From contig NZ_CP012670.1 in assembly GCF_004135735.1 (NCBI RefSeq), positions 7,270,501 through 7,334,500 on the forward strand: DNA of 64,000 nt, read 5' to 3'. This document shows, one piece after another, positions 8,249-17,771 of the stretch; positions within the stretch are counted from its first letter, which is position 1; each line of letters starts with the position of its first letter. Source of the DNA: Sorangium cellulosum. Its GTDB lineage: Bacteria > Myxococcota_A > Polyangia > Polyangiales > Polyangiaceae. The position numbers and the translations under genes are program-made. The notes beneath the pieces are model-generated. The model was given only the letters and a program-made list of their open reading frames with translations, did not search any database and was not told the DNA's origin.

Positions 8249-8750
8249 CTACCGCACAAAAGCCGCTGAGCAGCAGCCATGCTCGACGCGGCACGACGAG
8301 GTGGCGAGCTCCTGGCGCGCGGCCACCTTCAACCCGTCAAGAAGGCAGCCGCATATCGCCAATCCATTGAAGCATCGCATCGGGCCCCCCACGTCGATCT
8401 CGCCCTCGCGCAGGTCCCCCTCGGCATGGCGCACCACCCCTTCAGCCGAGAGCGAGAGTCCGGCCACCCTGAAGACGAGATCGGCCGCTCCATGGAGACC
8501 ATCGCCCGCGCCCAGCGCCAGCGTCGTGCCGCAGGTGCTGCTCTGGCGGCTCGCCTGGTGGTCGTTGCCGCCCGCGACGCCGACGTCGCGGCCGAGGGTC
8601 GGCTCGCGGACGGCGAGCTGGCGCTCGACCCGCTGGGGGGTGTGCTCGCGCGAGGTCCTCACCCGGTCGAACGGGACGAGGACCTGGCCGACGCGCGGCT
8701 GGAGATGGCGGCGCCGGCGCGGCGAGGACCGCCGGGGCGCCGCGAGAGGG
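8249..8750 (-). pseudogene. Probable decayed or partial gene
   Basis: One minus-strand frame ending at 8249 stays open for about 170 codons upstream and shows mostly G/C at third positions, unlike the opposing frame, which reads as Ser/Arg/Trp-rich shadow. It gives protein-like sequence such as TTLALGAGDGLHGAADLVFRV. No start with a ribosome-binding site is evident, and third-position bias weakens in places, so I treat it as a remnant or poorly delimited gene. The left end is the stop; the right end is approximate. Family not recognised. Confidence 0.35.
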
Positions 8751-8837
8751 TTCCAACCGGGCGCGCTGCCACTAAGATGGCGCTGACGCACGCGCGGGGC
8801 GCTCCCCCGGCGCCCCGCCGCGGTGCGCAGGGAGCTC

Positions 8838-11093
8838 ATGAGCCAGAACCCGGACCGCAGCGATCCGCTCCACATCGCCGGCACCCTGATCGCCGACAAG
8901 TACCGGATCGAGCGCGCCGTCGGCGAGGGCGGCTTCAGCGTCGTCTACAAGGCCGAGCACGTCATCTGGAAGCAGCCCGTCGCCCTCAAGTGCTTCACGC
9001 TGCTCGCGAACGCGCCGCCCGAGCAGCGCGAGTCGCTGCTCCAGGGGTTCATCCAGGAGGGCAAGCTGCTGGCGGAGCTCTCGAGCCGCTCGGCCTCGAT
9101 CGTCCAGGCGCGCGACATCGGCACGTTCAACGCGCCCGATGGGCAGTGGCTGCCTTACATGGTCCTCGAGTGGCTCGACGGCGACCCGCTCGACCGGGTC
9201 CTCGACGAGGAGGCGCAGCGGCGCATGCCCCCGCGCGATCTCCGCGAGGCGGTCGCGCTGCTCGAGCCGGCGGTGACCGCGCTCGAGCTCGTGCACGCGC
9301 GCGGCGTCGCGCACCGCGACATCAAGCCGGCGAACCTCTTCGTCATCGGCCCCGCGCGCGGCGCCACGACGCTCGTGAAGGTGCTCGATTTCGGCATCGC
9401 CAAGGTGATGGCCGAGCACGCGGCCGCGGCGACGGCGCTCGCCCACACCGGCAAGGACATCACCGCGTTCACGCCGATCTACGGCGCGCCCGAGCAGTTC
9501 AGCCGCACCCACGGCGCGACCGGCCCCTGGACGGACGTGTTCGCGATGGCGCTCATCCTGATCGAGGTGATGCGGGGCGGCGCGCCGGCGCTGGAGGGCG
9601 ACGATTACATCCAGCTCGCGGTCGCGAGCCGTGACCCGTCCCGCCGGCCGACCCCGCGGACCCTGGGGCTCGCGGTCAGCGACGAGGTCGAGGCGGTCTT
9701 CGCGAGGGCGCTCGCGGTCGCGCCGGCCGATCGCTTCCCGACCATGGGGAGCTTCTGGTCGGCGCTGCACCGGGCGCTCTTCCCCGGCAACCCGAGCTGG
9801 ACGGGCATCACGGGCGGCGGCGCCCGCGGCTCGCGGCCGGGCAGCGCGCCGGGCCGCGCGTCCCTGCCCGGCACGCTGCCGGGCGGCGCGTCCGTCCCGC
9901 CGGCGTCCTCGCCGCAGCTCGCGCCGACCTTGGTGGCGCCCCCGGGCCTGCCGACCGCGGCGCCCCCGTCCGCGGGCGCGTCCTGGCCCGGCCCGGCGCT
10001 CGAGGGCAAGATCACGGGCATCACGGGCGGCACCGCGAAGGACACGGCGGTGCGGCCCGCGGTGGCGTCGCGGAGCACGCTGGTGCTCGGCGGCGCCGCC
10101 CTCACGCTCGCGGCCGGCGCCGCGCTCGCCTGGGGGCTGCTGCGCGACGAGCCGCCCGCGGCCGGGGCCTCGCAGGCCCCGCCGGCCGGGACCGCGGCCG
10201 CGGCGACCGCGACCGCGAGCGCGACCGCGAGCGCCGCGGCCCTGGCCGCCGCCGCGGCGCCGGCGCGCAGGACCGAGTGCCCTTCCGGCATGGTGCTCGT
10301 CCCGGGCGGCAAGTTCTTCATGGGCTCCGACGATCCGACGTTCAAGCTGTGGCTGCCCGCCCACAAGGTGACGATCGACACGTTCTGCATCGACGTGCAC
10401 GAGGTGACCGCGGGCGACTACCGGGCGTGCTCGGACAAGGGGGAGTGCAAGCGGCCCCCGCCCGTGCCGGATTTCCCGAAGGCGGACGGGGTGTCCGACG
10501 CCGCGCACCGGGAGACGCTCGAGGCCCTCGCCGAGCTCTGCACCTTCGGCAAGCCCGCGCTCGCGCGGCACCCGATCAACTGCGTGCCGTGGAGCCTCGC
10601 GGACGCGTACTGCGAGGTCCAGGGCAAGCGCCTGCCGACCGAGGCCGAGTGGGAGTACGCGGCGCGCGGCTCCGACGGCCGCAAGTTCCCCTGGGGCGAC
10701 GAGCCCGGCGACCACACGTTCATGAACGCGTGCGGCGCCGAGTGCACGCGGTGGGAGCGGGCGCGCGGGCTCCCGGTGAGCCAGCGCATGTACGAGGCCG
10801 ACGACGGCTACTTCGGCACGGCGCCGGTCGGCTCGTTCCCGAAGGGCAAGACGCGGTTCGGCGCCCACGACGTCGTCGGCAACGTGTGGGAGTGGACCGC
10901 GGACTGGTTCGAGACCTACAAGGACGAGGAGCAGGTGAACCCGAAGGGGGCGCCCGCCGGCGATCGCAAGGCGATCCGGGGCGGGGGGTACAACGGCGGC
11001 TTCGCGCTGTGGGTCGACCCGGCGTTCCGCTACCACCAGCTCGCGACGGCGAGCGCCCCGGGCATCGGCTTCCGCTGCGTGATGAACCTGTAG
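8838..11093 (+). CDS. Ser/Thr protein kinase fused to FGE-sulfatase domain
   Basis: 751 residues. The kinase domain (about 20-310) has a complete motif set: GEGGFSVV, VALKCF, HRDIKPAN (His159, Asp161), DFGIAK and APEQ. A Gly/Pro/Ala linker follows, then one membrane span (LVLGGAALTLAAGAALAWGLL, about 415-436), then Ala/Thr-rich spacer and a C-terminal formylglycine-generating-enzyme-like domain (about 485-750: MVLVPGGKFFMG, LPTEAEWEYAARG, VVGNVWEWTADWF, IGFRCV). So a cytosolic kinase is joined to an external FGE-like domain, probably a sensor. The ATG at 8838 has GGGAG close upstream; a GTG at 8823 is an alternative. The VWA gene follows after two bases. Confidence 0.92.
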   Translation: MSQNPDRSDPLHIAGTLIADKYRIERAVGEGGFSVVYKAEHVIWKQPVALKCFTLLANAPPEQRESLLQGFIQEGKLLAELSSRSASIVQARDIGTFNAPDGQWLPYMVLEWLDGDPLDRVLDEEAQRRMPPRDLREAVALLEPAVTALELVHARGVAHRDIKPANLFVIGPARGATTLVKVLDFGIAKVMAEHAAAATALAHTGKDITAFTPIYGAPEQFSRTHGATGPWTDVFAMALILIEVMRGGAPALEGDDYIQLAVASRDPSRRPTPRTLGLAVSDEVEAVFARALAVAPADRFPTMGSFWSALHRALFPGNPSWTGITGGGARGSRPGSAPGRASLPGTLPGGASVPPASSPQLAPTLVAPPGLPTAAPPSAGASWPGPALEGKITGITGGTAKDTAVRPAVASRSTLVLGGAALTLAAGAALAWGLLRDEPPAAGASQAPPAGTAAAATATASATASAAALAAAAAPARRTECPSGMVLVPGGKFFMGSDDPTFKLWLPAHKVTIDTFCIDVHEVTAGDYRACSDKGECKRPPPVPDFPKADGVSDAAHRETLEALAELCTFGKPALARHPINCVPWSLADAYCEVQGKRLPTEAEWEYAARGSDGRKFPWGDEPGDHTFMNACGAECTRWERARGLPVSQRMYEADDGYFGTAPVGSFPKGKTRFGAHDVVGNVWEWTADWFETYKDEEQVNPKGAPAGDRKAIRGGGYNGGFALWVDPAFRYHQLATASAPGIGFRCVMNL

Positions 11094-11095
11094 CC

Positions 11096-12586
11096 GTGCC
11101 CGTCCCCGCCTCCCAGCTCACGAGCCCGTCGATCGCCGGCCCCCTCGGGACGCTCGCGTTCTCGCAGGTGCGCCCGCTCAGCGCGTCGCTCGCGCTGCGC
11201 GCGATCCGCTGGCACCAGAGCCTGGAGCGGCTCGGGGTCGTGCTGCCGTTCGCGCTCGTGCACGACGCGGGCCTGCTCTTCTCGACGCCGCGCGAGCAGC
11301 TCGAGCTCGGCCCGCGCTGCGACCCGAGGGAGCTGTCGGGCCGGCTCCGCGACGCGGAGCGCGTCGTGGCGGCGTACCGGGCGGTGCTCCGGGAGCTCGG
11401 CGAGAGCGAGGCCGCGCGCAGCGCGGCGCAGCTCCGGATGAACGACGACCTGGTCACGGTGGTGCTGTCGCGCCTCCTCGGCACGGTCGCGGCGCGGACG
11501 CCCACGGCGCCGGCGTACCGCGCGGCGCTCCCGGTGGACGCGGCGCTGTTCGAGGGCATCGAGCCGCAGCTCCGGGGGCTGTTCCTGTCGACGCGGCGCG
11601 AGTTCGAGCAGCGGGCGCTCGAGGCGCTCGAGGTCGCGCGGCTGTACGTGCTCACGATGTCGGACGCGCTCGACGTCGAGACGCTGCGCCTGTTCGGCAT
11701 GCTGGGCTCGGAGGCGTCGGCCGGGGCGCTCGCCCAGGTCGACCTGCTCGCGGCGCTCTCGTCGCCCGAGGCGAACGACATCGTGAGCTTCTCGCTGGAG
11801 ATCCTGCCGAGCGTCCTCGAGACGAAGACGCGCCCCGCGGCCGGCACCACGGCGGCGCACGGCTACTCGGGGCTGGGCACGCGCGGCTCGATCGACAGCA
11901 TGGTGCTGACGGAGCTCGCCTGGGACGACGTGGAGCTCGCGCGGCGCATCGCGGACAACGAGGTGCTCTACTTCGCCCGCGAGCAGAGCCGGGACGAGCA
12001 GCGGCGGATCCACTACCTGCTCATCGACGCGTCGGCCTCGATGCGCGGCGATCGCCAGACGTTCGCGCGGGGGATGGCGATCGCGACGGGCAAGCGGCTG
12101 CTGCTCGAGGGCGAGGACGTGGCGTTCCGCTTCTTCGACGCGCGCCTGTACGAGCTGCACCGCGCGAAGAACGGCCAGCTCCCGACGGCGCACATCCTGT
12201 CGTTCAAGGGCGAGCGCGGCCGGAACCCGGCGCGCGTGTTCGCGGAGCTCGCGACGGATCTCGACCTCGCGCGGCACCACGATCCGCGCACGCCGGTGGT
12301 GCACCTGTTCACGCACGCGGCGCTCTACATCCCGCGGGAGATGGTGCAGGCGGTGCAGAGCCACGCGCACATCTCGGCGGTGTTCATGCTGCCGTCCGGG
12401 GGGCAGCTCGACCTCGACTACCTGGATCTGCTCGACGCGCACTGGGTGGTGGACCACGCGACGGTCGCGAGCGGGGCGGCGCGGGCGAGCGCGGCGAAGG
12501 CCATCCTGGGCGAGCAGGAGGAGGGGGCGGCCCGCGGCGGGGGGGTGGCGGCGCGGCGCGGGGGGTGCGCGGCGGCGGGCGGGTGA
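11096..12586 (+). CDS. VWA-domain protein
   Basis: 496 residues from a GTG three bases after the kinase stop, implying one transcript. The N-terminal half is helical and unassigned. The C-terminal half is a von Willebrand A domain with a MIDAS-like DASASMRGD (Asp311) and following strands FRFFDARLYEL, VVHLFTHAALYI and ISAVFMLPSG. No signal peptide, so cytosolic. VWA proteins of this sort often pair with MoxR-type ATPases, but here the neighbour is a kinase. The Gly/Ala/Arg tail after about 470 is low complexity. The start lacks a clear ribosome-binding site, consistent with coupling. Confidence 0.8.
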   Translation: MPVPASQLTSPSIAGPLGTLAFSQVRPLSASLALRAIRWHQSLERLGVVLPFALVHDAGLLFSTPREQLELGPRCDPRELSGRLRDAERVVAAYRAVLRELGESEAARSAAQLRMNDDLVTVVLSRLLGTVAARTPTAPAYRAALPVDAALFEGIEPQLRGLFLSTRREFEQRALEALEVARLYVLTMSDALDVETLRLFGMLGSEASAGALAQVDLLAALSSPEANDIVSFSLEILPSVLETKTRPAAGTTAAHGYSGLGTRGSIDSMVLTELAWDDVELARRIADNEVLYFAREQSRDEQRRIHYLLIDASASMRGDRQTFARGMAIATGKRLLLEGEDVAFRFFDARLYELHRAKNGQLPTAHILSFKGERGRNPARVFAELATDLDLARHHDPRTPVVHLFTHAALYIPREMVQAVQSHAHISAVFMLPSGGQLDLDYLDLLDAHWVVDHATVASGAARASAAKAILGEQEEGAARGGGVAARRGGCAAAGG

Positions 12587-12748
12587 ATCGCGGGGGATTT
12601 GCCGGGCGGCCCGGCCCCGGAGAGAGGGTATCGCCGGGGGCCTACGTATATCGATGAATCAACCGTCGACTCACTTGACCGCGCGCCGCCCCACGAACCC
12701 CCTCGCCGGGGGCCTGCGGCGATCTGCCCTGCACCGCGGCCGGGAGCC

Positions 12749-13336
<588 letters not shown>

Positions 13337-13421
13337 GACAGATCCTCCTCTCGAGTGGCCGGGCGCACCCTATCACGCACGATGACGGGCGCGACCCCCC
13401 ACCCCCCGCGGCGAGCGGGGC

Positions 13422-15467
13422 TCACGCCGCGCCGGGCGGCTCGCGCCCGAGGACCCGGGCGACCGCCGCCGAGAGCGCGGGGGGCCGGACCGGCTTGGTG
13501 AGGTGCACCTGGAACCCCTCCCGCAGCGCGCGCTCCATGTCGTCCCTGCGCGCGAGCGCGGTCAGCGCCAGCGCCGGCACGCGCCCGCCCTGGGCCTCGG
13601 GCAGCGCCCGGAGCCTGCGGATCAGGGAGTAGCCGTCCTGCCCCGGCATGCTGATGTCGCTGATCAGCACGTCCGGCACGCAGAGGCGCAGCCGCTCCAG
13701 GGCCTCGTCCGCCGACGCCACGTCGTCGACCTCGGCCCCGCAGCGCTGGAGCACGAGCCGGAGGAGCTCCCGCGAGTCGCCGTCGTCGTCGACGAGCAGG
13801 ACGCGCACCCCGTCGAGCTCTCGCCGGACGCTCCGGGGCGGCTCCGAGGCCCGGGGCGCGTCGCGCTCGGCCGGCGGGGGCGCGGCCTCGACCGGCGCGG
13901 CCCGCCTGGGCAGCCGGATCGTGATCGTGGTCCCCTCGCCCTCCCCCGGGCTGTCGGCCTGCACGGTGCCGCCGTGCAGCTCGACGAGCTGGCGCACGAG
14001 GGTCAGCCCCAGCCCCAGCCCGCCGTGTCGGCGGGTGATCGAGCTGTCGGCCTGCCGGAACCGCTCGAACAGGTGCGGCAGGAGCTCCGGCGCGACGCCC
14101 ACGCCGCTGTCGGTCACCGCGATCTGCACGAGCGACCCCTCGGCGCGCAGCTCGATCTCCACGCGCCCCCCGCCCGGGGTGAACTTGATCGCGTTATGGA
14201 GGACGTTCCAGACGACCTGCTGCAGCCGGTCGGCGTCGCCGTGGACGAAGCCCACCCCGGGCCCCGGGCGCAAGCGCACCGAGATCCCCTTGGCCACGGC
14301 GGCGAGCCGCACCGACTCCATCGCCGCCTCGACCACGGAGCCGATGTCCACCGGCTCGATGTCGAGGCTCAGCTTGCCCGAGGCGATGCGCGAGACGTCG
14401 AGCAGATCGCCGATGAGCTGCGTCTGTGCGCGCACGTTGCGATCGATCACCGCGAGGCCGTGCGCTGCCTGGTCGGGCGGCAAGTCCGCCTGCCTGAGCA
14501 GGTGCACCCAGCCGGAGATGGCGCCGAGCGGCGTCCTGAGCTCGTGGGAGAGCATCGCCAGGAACTCGTCCTTCATGCGGCTCGCCGCCTCGGCCTGCTG
14601 GCGCACCGCCTTCTCCCGCGCGAGGAGCTCCTCCCGGCGGCGCGCCTCGTCGCGGTGCTTGCCGGCGTCGCGGAACACGAGCACCACGCCGACCACCTTG
14701 CCCCCCTCGTCCCGGATGGGCGCCGCCGAGTCCTCGATGGGCCGCTCCGTGCCCCGCCGCGACCGGAGGAGCGTGTGGTTGCTGAGGGTGACCACCCTCC
14801 CCTCGCGCAGGACGCGCGAGACCGGATCCTCGGTCGGCTCGCGGGTATCCTCGTCCAGGATCCGGAAGGTCTCGGCCAGCGGCCGCCCGGCGGCTTCCTC
14901 GCGCTGCCAGCCGGTCAGGGACTCGGCGACCGGGTTCATGAACGTGACGCGCCCCTCCCTGTCCGTGGCGATCACGGCGTCTCCGATGCTCGCCAGGGTG
15001 GTGCGCAGCCACTCGCGCTGGGCGTGGAGCTCGGCCTCGGCCCGCCGCCGGTCGTTGATCTCGCGGGACAGCGCCTCGATCCGCTCGTTCAGGACAGCGA
15101 ACCCGGGCGTCGCCTCGGCCTTCAGCCGGCAGCGGAGCAGCACGAGCGCCGGGGACGCGCCGTCGCGCGGGCGCACGAGCGCCCCGTCGACCCGGCATTC
15201 GCGGAGCGCGCCCGAGCCGGCGCGGAACGCGAGGGCTCCGACGACCATCGCGCGGCTCCTGGCGCACAGGCCGAGGTACCGCTGCACCTTCTCGAGGGGA
15301 TCGGCCACGAGCTCGCCCACGGGGCGGCCGCGGACGTCCGGCGGCGCACCCCCGCACAGCGCGCCGGCCGCGGCGTTGCAGGCCAGCACGAGCCCCCCGG
15401 ACGAGACCAGGAACATCGCCTCGGAGAAGGGACCGGAGAACCGCTCGAAGCTGCCTGCGTCGTCCAT
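13422..15467 (-). CDS. Hybrid histidine kinase (PAS-PAS-HisKA-HATPase-REC)
   Basis: 681 residues, no membrane segment. Order: PAS-like domain (about 10-110), coiled coil, PAS domain (about 155-275, with LASIGDAVIATDREG), HisKA with SHELRTP (His308), HATPase_c (NVLHNAIKFTP, DSGVGV, GLGLGLTLV) and a receiver (VLLVDDDGD, acceptor Asp604 in SDISMPG, Lys in LTKPV). It is a cytosolic sensor whose phosphate can move from His308 to Asp604. I start at the ATG at 15467, 8 bases after the upstream gene's TAA; longer readings overlap that gene. Output target unknown because no HPt or DNA-binding partner is adjacent. Confidence 0.92.
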   Translation of the reverse strand: MDDAGSFERFSGPFSEAMFLVSSGGLVLACNAAAGALCGGAPPDVRGRPVGELVADPLEKVQRYLGLCARSRAMVVGALAFRAGSGALRECRVDGALVRPRDGASPALVLLRCRLKAEATPGFAVLNERIEALSREINDRRRAEAELHAQREWLRTTLASIGDAVIATDREGRVTFMNPVAESLTGWQREEAAGRPLAETFRILDEDTREPTEDPVSRVLREGRVVTLSNHTLLRSRRGTERPIEDSAAPIRDEGGKVVGVVLVFRDAGKHRDEARRREELLAREKAVRQQAEAASRMKDEFLAMLSHELRTPLGAISGWVHLLRQADLPPDQAAHGLAVIDRNVRAQTQLIGDLLDVSRIASGKLSLDIEPVDIGSVVEAAMESVRLAAVAKGISVRLRPGPGVGFVHGDADRLQQVVWNVLHNAIKFTPGGGRVEIELRAEGSLVQIAVTDSGVGVAPELLPHLFERFRQADSSITRRHGGLGLGLTLVRQLVELHGGTVQADSPGEGEGTTITIRLPRRAAPVEAAPPPAERDAPRASEPPRSVRRELDGVRVLLVDDDGDSRELLRLVLQRCGAEVDDVASADEALERLRLCVPDVLISDISMPGQDGYSLIRRLRALPEAQGGRVPALALTALARRDDMERALREGFQVHLTKPVRPPALSAAVARVLGREPPGAA

Positions 15468-15475
15468 CTCACCGC

Positions 15476-16006
15476 TTACCCGCGGAAGTACTCTCTCCCC
15501 TCTGCGGCCACGGCGGCAGGCGTCGGCTGCAGGTAGACCACCACGCGGCAACCGCCATGCCCCTGCGCGATGGTCTCCTTCAGCTCGACCTTGGCATACC
15601 CCAGGTTCTCCGCGGCGATCGCGCCGAAGACGTTCGAGGTCATCATGCACAGCGACCGCCGGCCCACGACCTTGTCCTCGAAGGGGCAGGCGCGGTTGCC
15701 GAGGACGATCTTCTCGTCATCCTCCTCGATGACGTGGAAATCGCCCTGGATGCGGCGCTTGAGATCCACGAGCACCGCGGCGACCTGCTGCCGCGTGAGC
15801 TGCGGGACCGCGAGGGCCGCCCGGTAATCCCGGTCCATCTGCAGCCCGATGTGCTGCCCCACGACGCTGATGAACCCCGAGGCCTCCTTCAGCCCCACGA
15901 CGTCCTCGAGCGTGCCGGCCAGCTCGCGGAGGAGCGCGCGCAGAAAGACGTCTCGATTCAGCGGCACATCCGCGGCGATCACCTTGAGCTGCGAGGACTG
16001 AGACAT
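15476..16006 (-). CDS. MetOD1-like small sensor/output protein
   Basis: 176 residues from the ATG at 16006 (GGAAGAGG upstream). It has the look of the methanogen output domain 1 (MetOD1) family: an N-terminal helical part (FLRALLRELAGTLEDVVG), a strand-rich middle (HIGLQMDRDYRAAL) and a C-terminal part with two Cys motifs (ACPFEDKV, GGCRVVVYLQ). Members usually end signalling chains, often with histidine kinases, and may bind a small ligand or metal. It is the first gene of an apparent pair with the hybrid kinase, only 8 bases apart. Family assignment is by recall of its pattern. Confidence 0.65.
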   Translation of the reverse strand: MSQSSQLKVIAADVPLNRDVFLRALLRELAGTLEDVVGLKEASGFISVVGQHIGLQMDRDYRAALAVPQLTRQQVAAVLVDLKRRIQGDFHVIEEDDEKIVLGNRACPFEDKVVGRRSLCMMTSNVFGAIAAENLGYAKVELKETIAQGHGGCRVVVYLQPTPAAVAAEGREYFRG

Positions 16007-16235
16007 CGGCCTCTTCCGTGGTTGAGAAGAAAACGGAGGTTCAGCGGGCTCTCTGCGGGGCGCTGGAGGGCCTCGCCGGTCCCGGCGAGCGCCCGGCGCC
16101 ACGAGCGCAGCCTCACAGGCTGGTCCAGGCGGCAGACAGCTTCAAGCGCTCGATGCGCGAGGGCGCAGAAAGTGACGAGCTCATCGGTCGCTGCGACCGC
16201 GCGGCCCGTCCGAGGCGCCCTCGGGACGATCGCGA

Positions 16236-17552
16236 TCACCTCGGGAAGTGGCGCTCGATCATCGAGAAGAACGCCGCCCCCTCGGGCTCGCCGCCGATGC
16301 TCCAGTACGTGATCCCGCCGAGCCCGCCGCGCCTCGCGGCGGCGACCTTCTCCTCGAGCGACGCGAGATCCTCGAAGAAGAGGTGATCTCCGCTCGCCAT
16401 GGCGCGGTTCGGCGCCCTCCCCGCCTCGACCGGCGCTCCGCCGTCCTCCCCGCAGCGGCGCATGTGCCCGGTGCTCGTCTCGTAGCGCTCGCCCGCGAGC
16501 TCGAGGCACTTCGTCAGCGGCTCACACCCCACGACGGTCCCCTCGTCCTCCGGCGCCTCGGGCCCCACGAGGCCGTAGTTCGGCAGGCCGAAGATGAACT
16601 TCGGCGCTCGCGCGCCGCCGTCCAGCGCCCCGATGCGCGCGATGGTCCGCTCGAGCCACCCGAGCGGCGCGACCGGCCCCGCGTGGGAGCCGCCGCCCCA
16701 GTGGTAGTCGTAGCCCATCACGTGCACCTGGTCCGCCGACGCGCTCAGCGCCTCGTAATCGAACACGCCCCGCGCCGACGTCACCGCCGGCACCGCGAGC
16801 GAGAGCGTCTTTCCGCGGGCGTGGAGCGCGCGCGCGAGCTCGTCGATGAACGCCGAGAACGCCGCCCGCTCGGCCTCGATCGTCTCGCCCGGCCCGAGCG
16901 CGGACGACAGGTGCTCGTAATCGATGTCGATCCCGTCGTAGCCGTTGTCCATCACGAGGGCCACGACGCCCGCCACGTGCTCCGCCCGGAGCGCGGGATC
17001 GTGGATCATGGCGTGCACCGCGGCGACATCGGGCCTGTCGACCGCGGCGATGAGCGGGACGAGCCGCGTCGGCTTGCCGCCGCGCGTCGTGTTGTCGAGG
17101 ACGCGCCGGTCGTGGAAGCCCGCGTACGGCTCCTCCCTGCCGCGCGGGTGGTTCTCGAACGTGGTCGGCGAGGCGACGCGCCACCACTTCGGGTGGACGG
17201 CGTCGAACGCCGCGGCGTGGGCCGCGAAGGTGTCGTATCCGAGCTCGCTGGACTCGGGGTCTCCGAGGAACTCGTGCAGCCACCCGCAGAGGCGATGATC
17301 GCCGGAGGCCTCCTCGCGCGGCGCCGGGGCCCGCGCGGCCAGCGCCTCGGTCGCGCGCGGCGCGCCGCCGGCCGGCGCGGCCGGCGCCTCCGCCGTGGGC
17401 AACGCGCCGCAGAGCCGCGCGGCGGACGCCGTCACGCGCGGCGCCGCGCGCCTCGCCTCCGGCTGCACGGACGTGCGCGCGCCGCCATCCCCGCAGGAGA
17501 CCGCGGCCGCGGCGGCCGCGGTGAGCAAACCAACCCAGCGAAGCACCTTCAT
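16236..17552 (-). CDS. GH18-family glycosidase lipoprotein
   Basis: 438 residues. Signal with lipobox-like AVSC (Cys20). The GH18 (chitinase/endoglycosidase) catalytic motif is intact, DGIDIDYEH, with Glu as acid, preceded by LVPLIAAV and followed by LSLAVPAV, VMGYDYHWGG and KFIFGLPNYG. Ends with GITYWSIGGEPEG. Expected on the cell surface, cleaving chitin- or peptidoglycan-like beta-1,4-GlcNAc chains; the substrate is not predictable from sequence. Start at 17552 has GGGGAG about 10 bases upstream. A monocistronic unit. Confidence 0.88.
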   Translation of the reverse strand: MKVLRWVGLLTAAAAAAVSCGDGGARTSVQPEARRAAPRVTASAARLCGALPTAEAPAAPAGGAPRATEALAARAPAPREEASGDHRLCGWLHEFLGDPESSELGYDTFAAHAAAFDAVHPKWWRVASPTTFENHPRGREEPYAGFHDRRVLDNTTRGGKPTRLVPLIAAVDRPDVAAVHAMIHDPALRAEHVAGVVALVMDNGYDGIDIDYEHLSSALGPGETIEAERAAFSAFIDELARALHARGKTLSLAVPAVTSARGVFDYEALSASADQVHVMGYDYHWGGGSHAGPVAPLGWLERTIARIGALDGGARAPKFIFGLPNYGLVGPEAPEDEGTVVGCEPLTKCLELAGERYETSTGHMRRCGEDGGAPVEAGRAPNRAMASGDHLFFEDLASLEEKVAAARRGGLGGITYWSIGGEPEGAAFFSMIERHFPR

Positions 17553-17771
17553 CTCGATGTTCTCCCCTCGAATCCAGGAGCCGATATGCGGGCGCGCCGA
17601 CGCCGCCCGCCCCCCTCGACGGCCGCTCTCTAGCAGCGCGCCGGCGCATCGACAGCCGGGTTCTCTCGGTTCCGCGGGCCGCATCACGGCGGACCCGCGA
17701 TGCGCCGTTTCACGGTTCCTCCATCGCCGCGCGGCAGCGGCGCTCGCGGTGTACTACGCTCCTCTGCCCGC

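Noticed and set aside
13503..15536. Long open frame on the plus strand
   Set aside because: It is antisense to the hybrid histidine kinase, which has full domain motifs. The frame is Arg/His/Gln-rich, as shadows in GC-rich DNA are.
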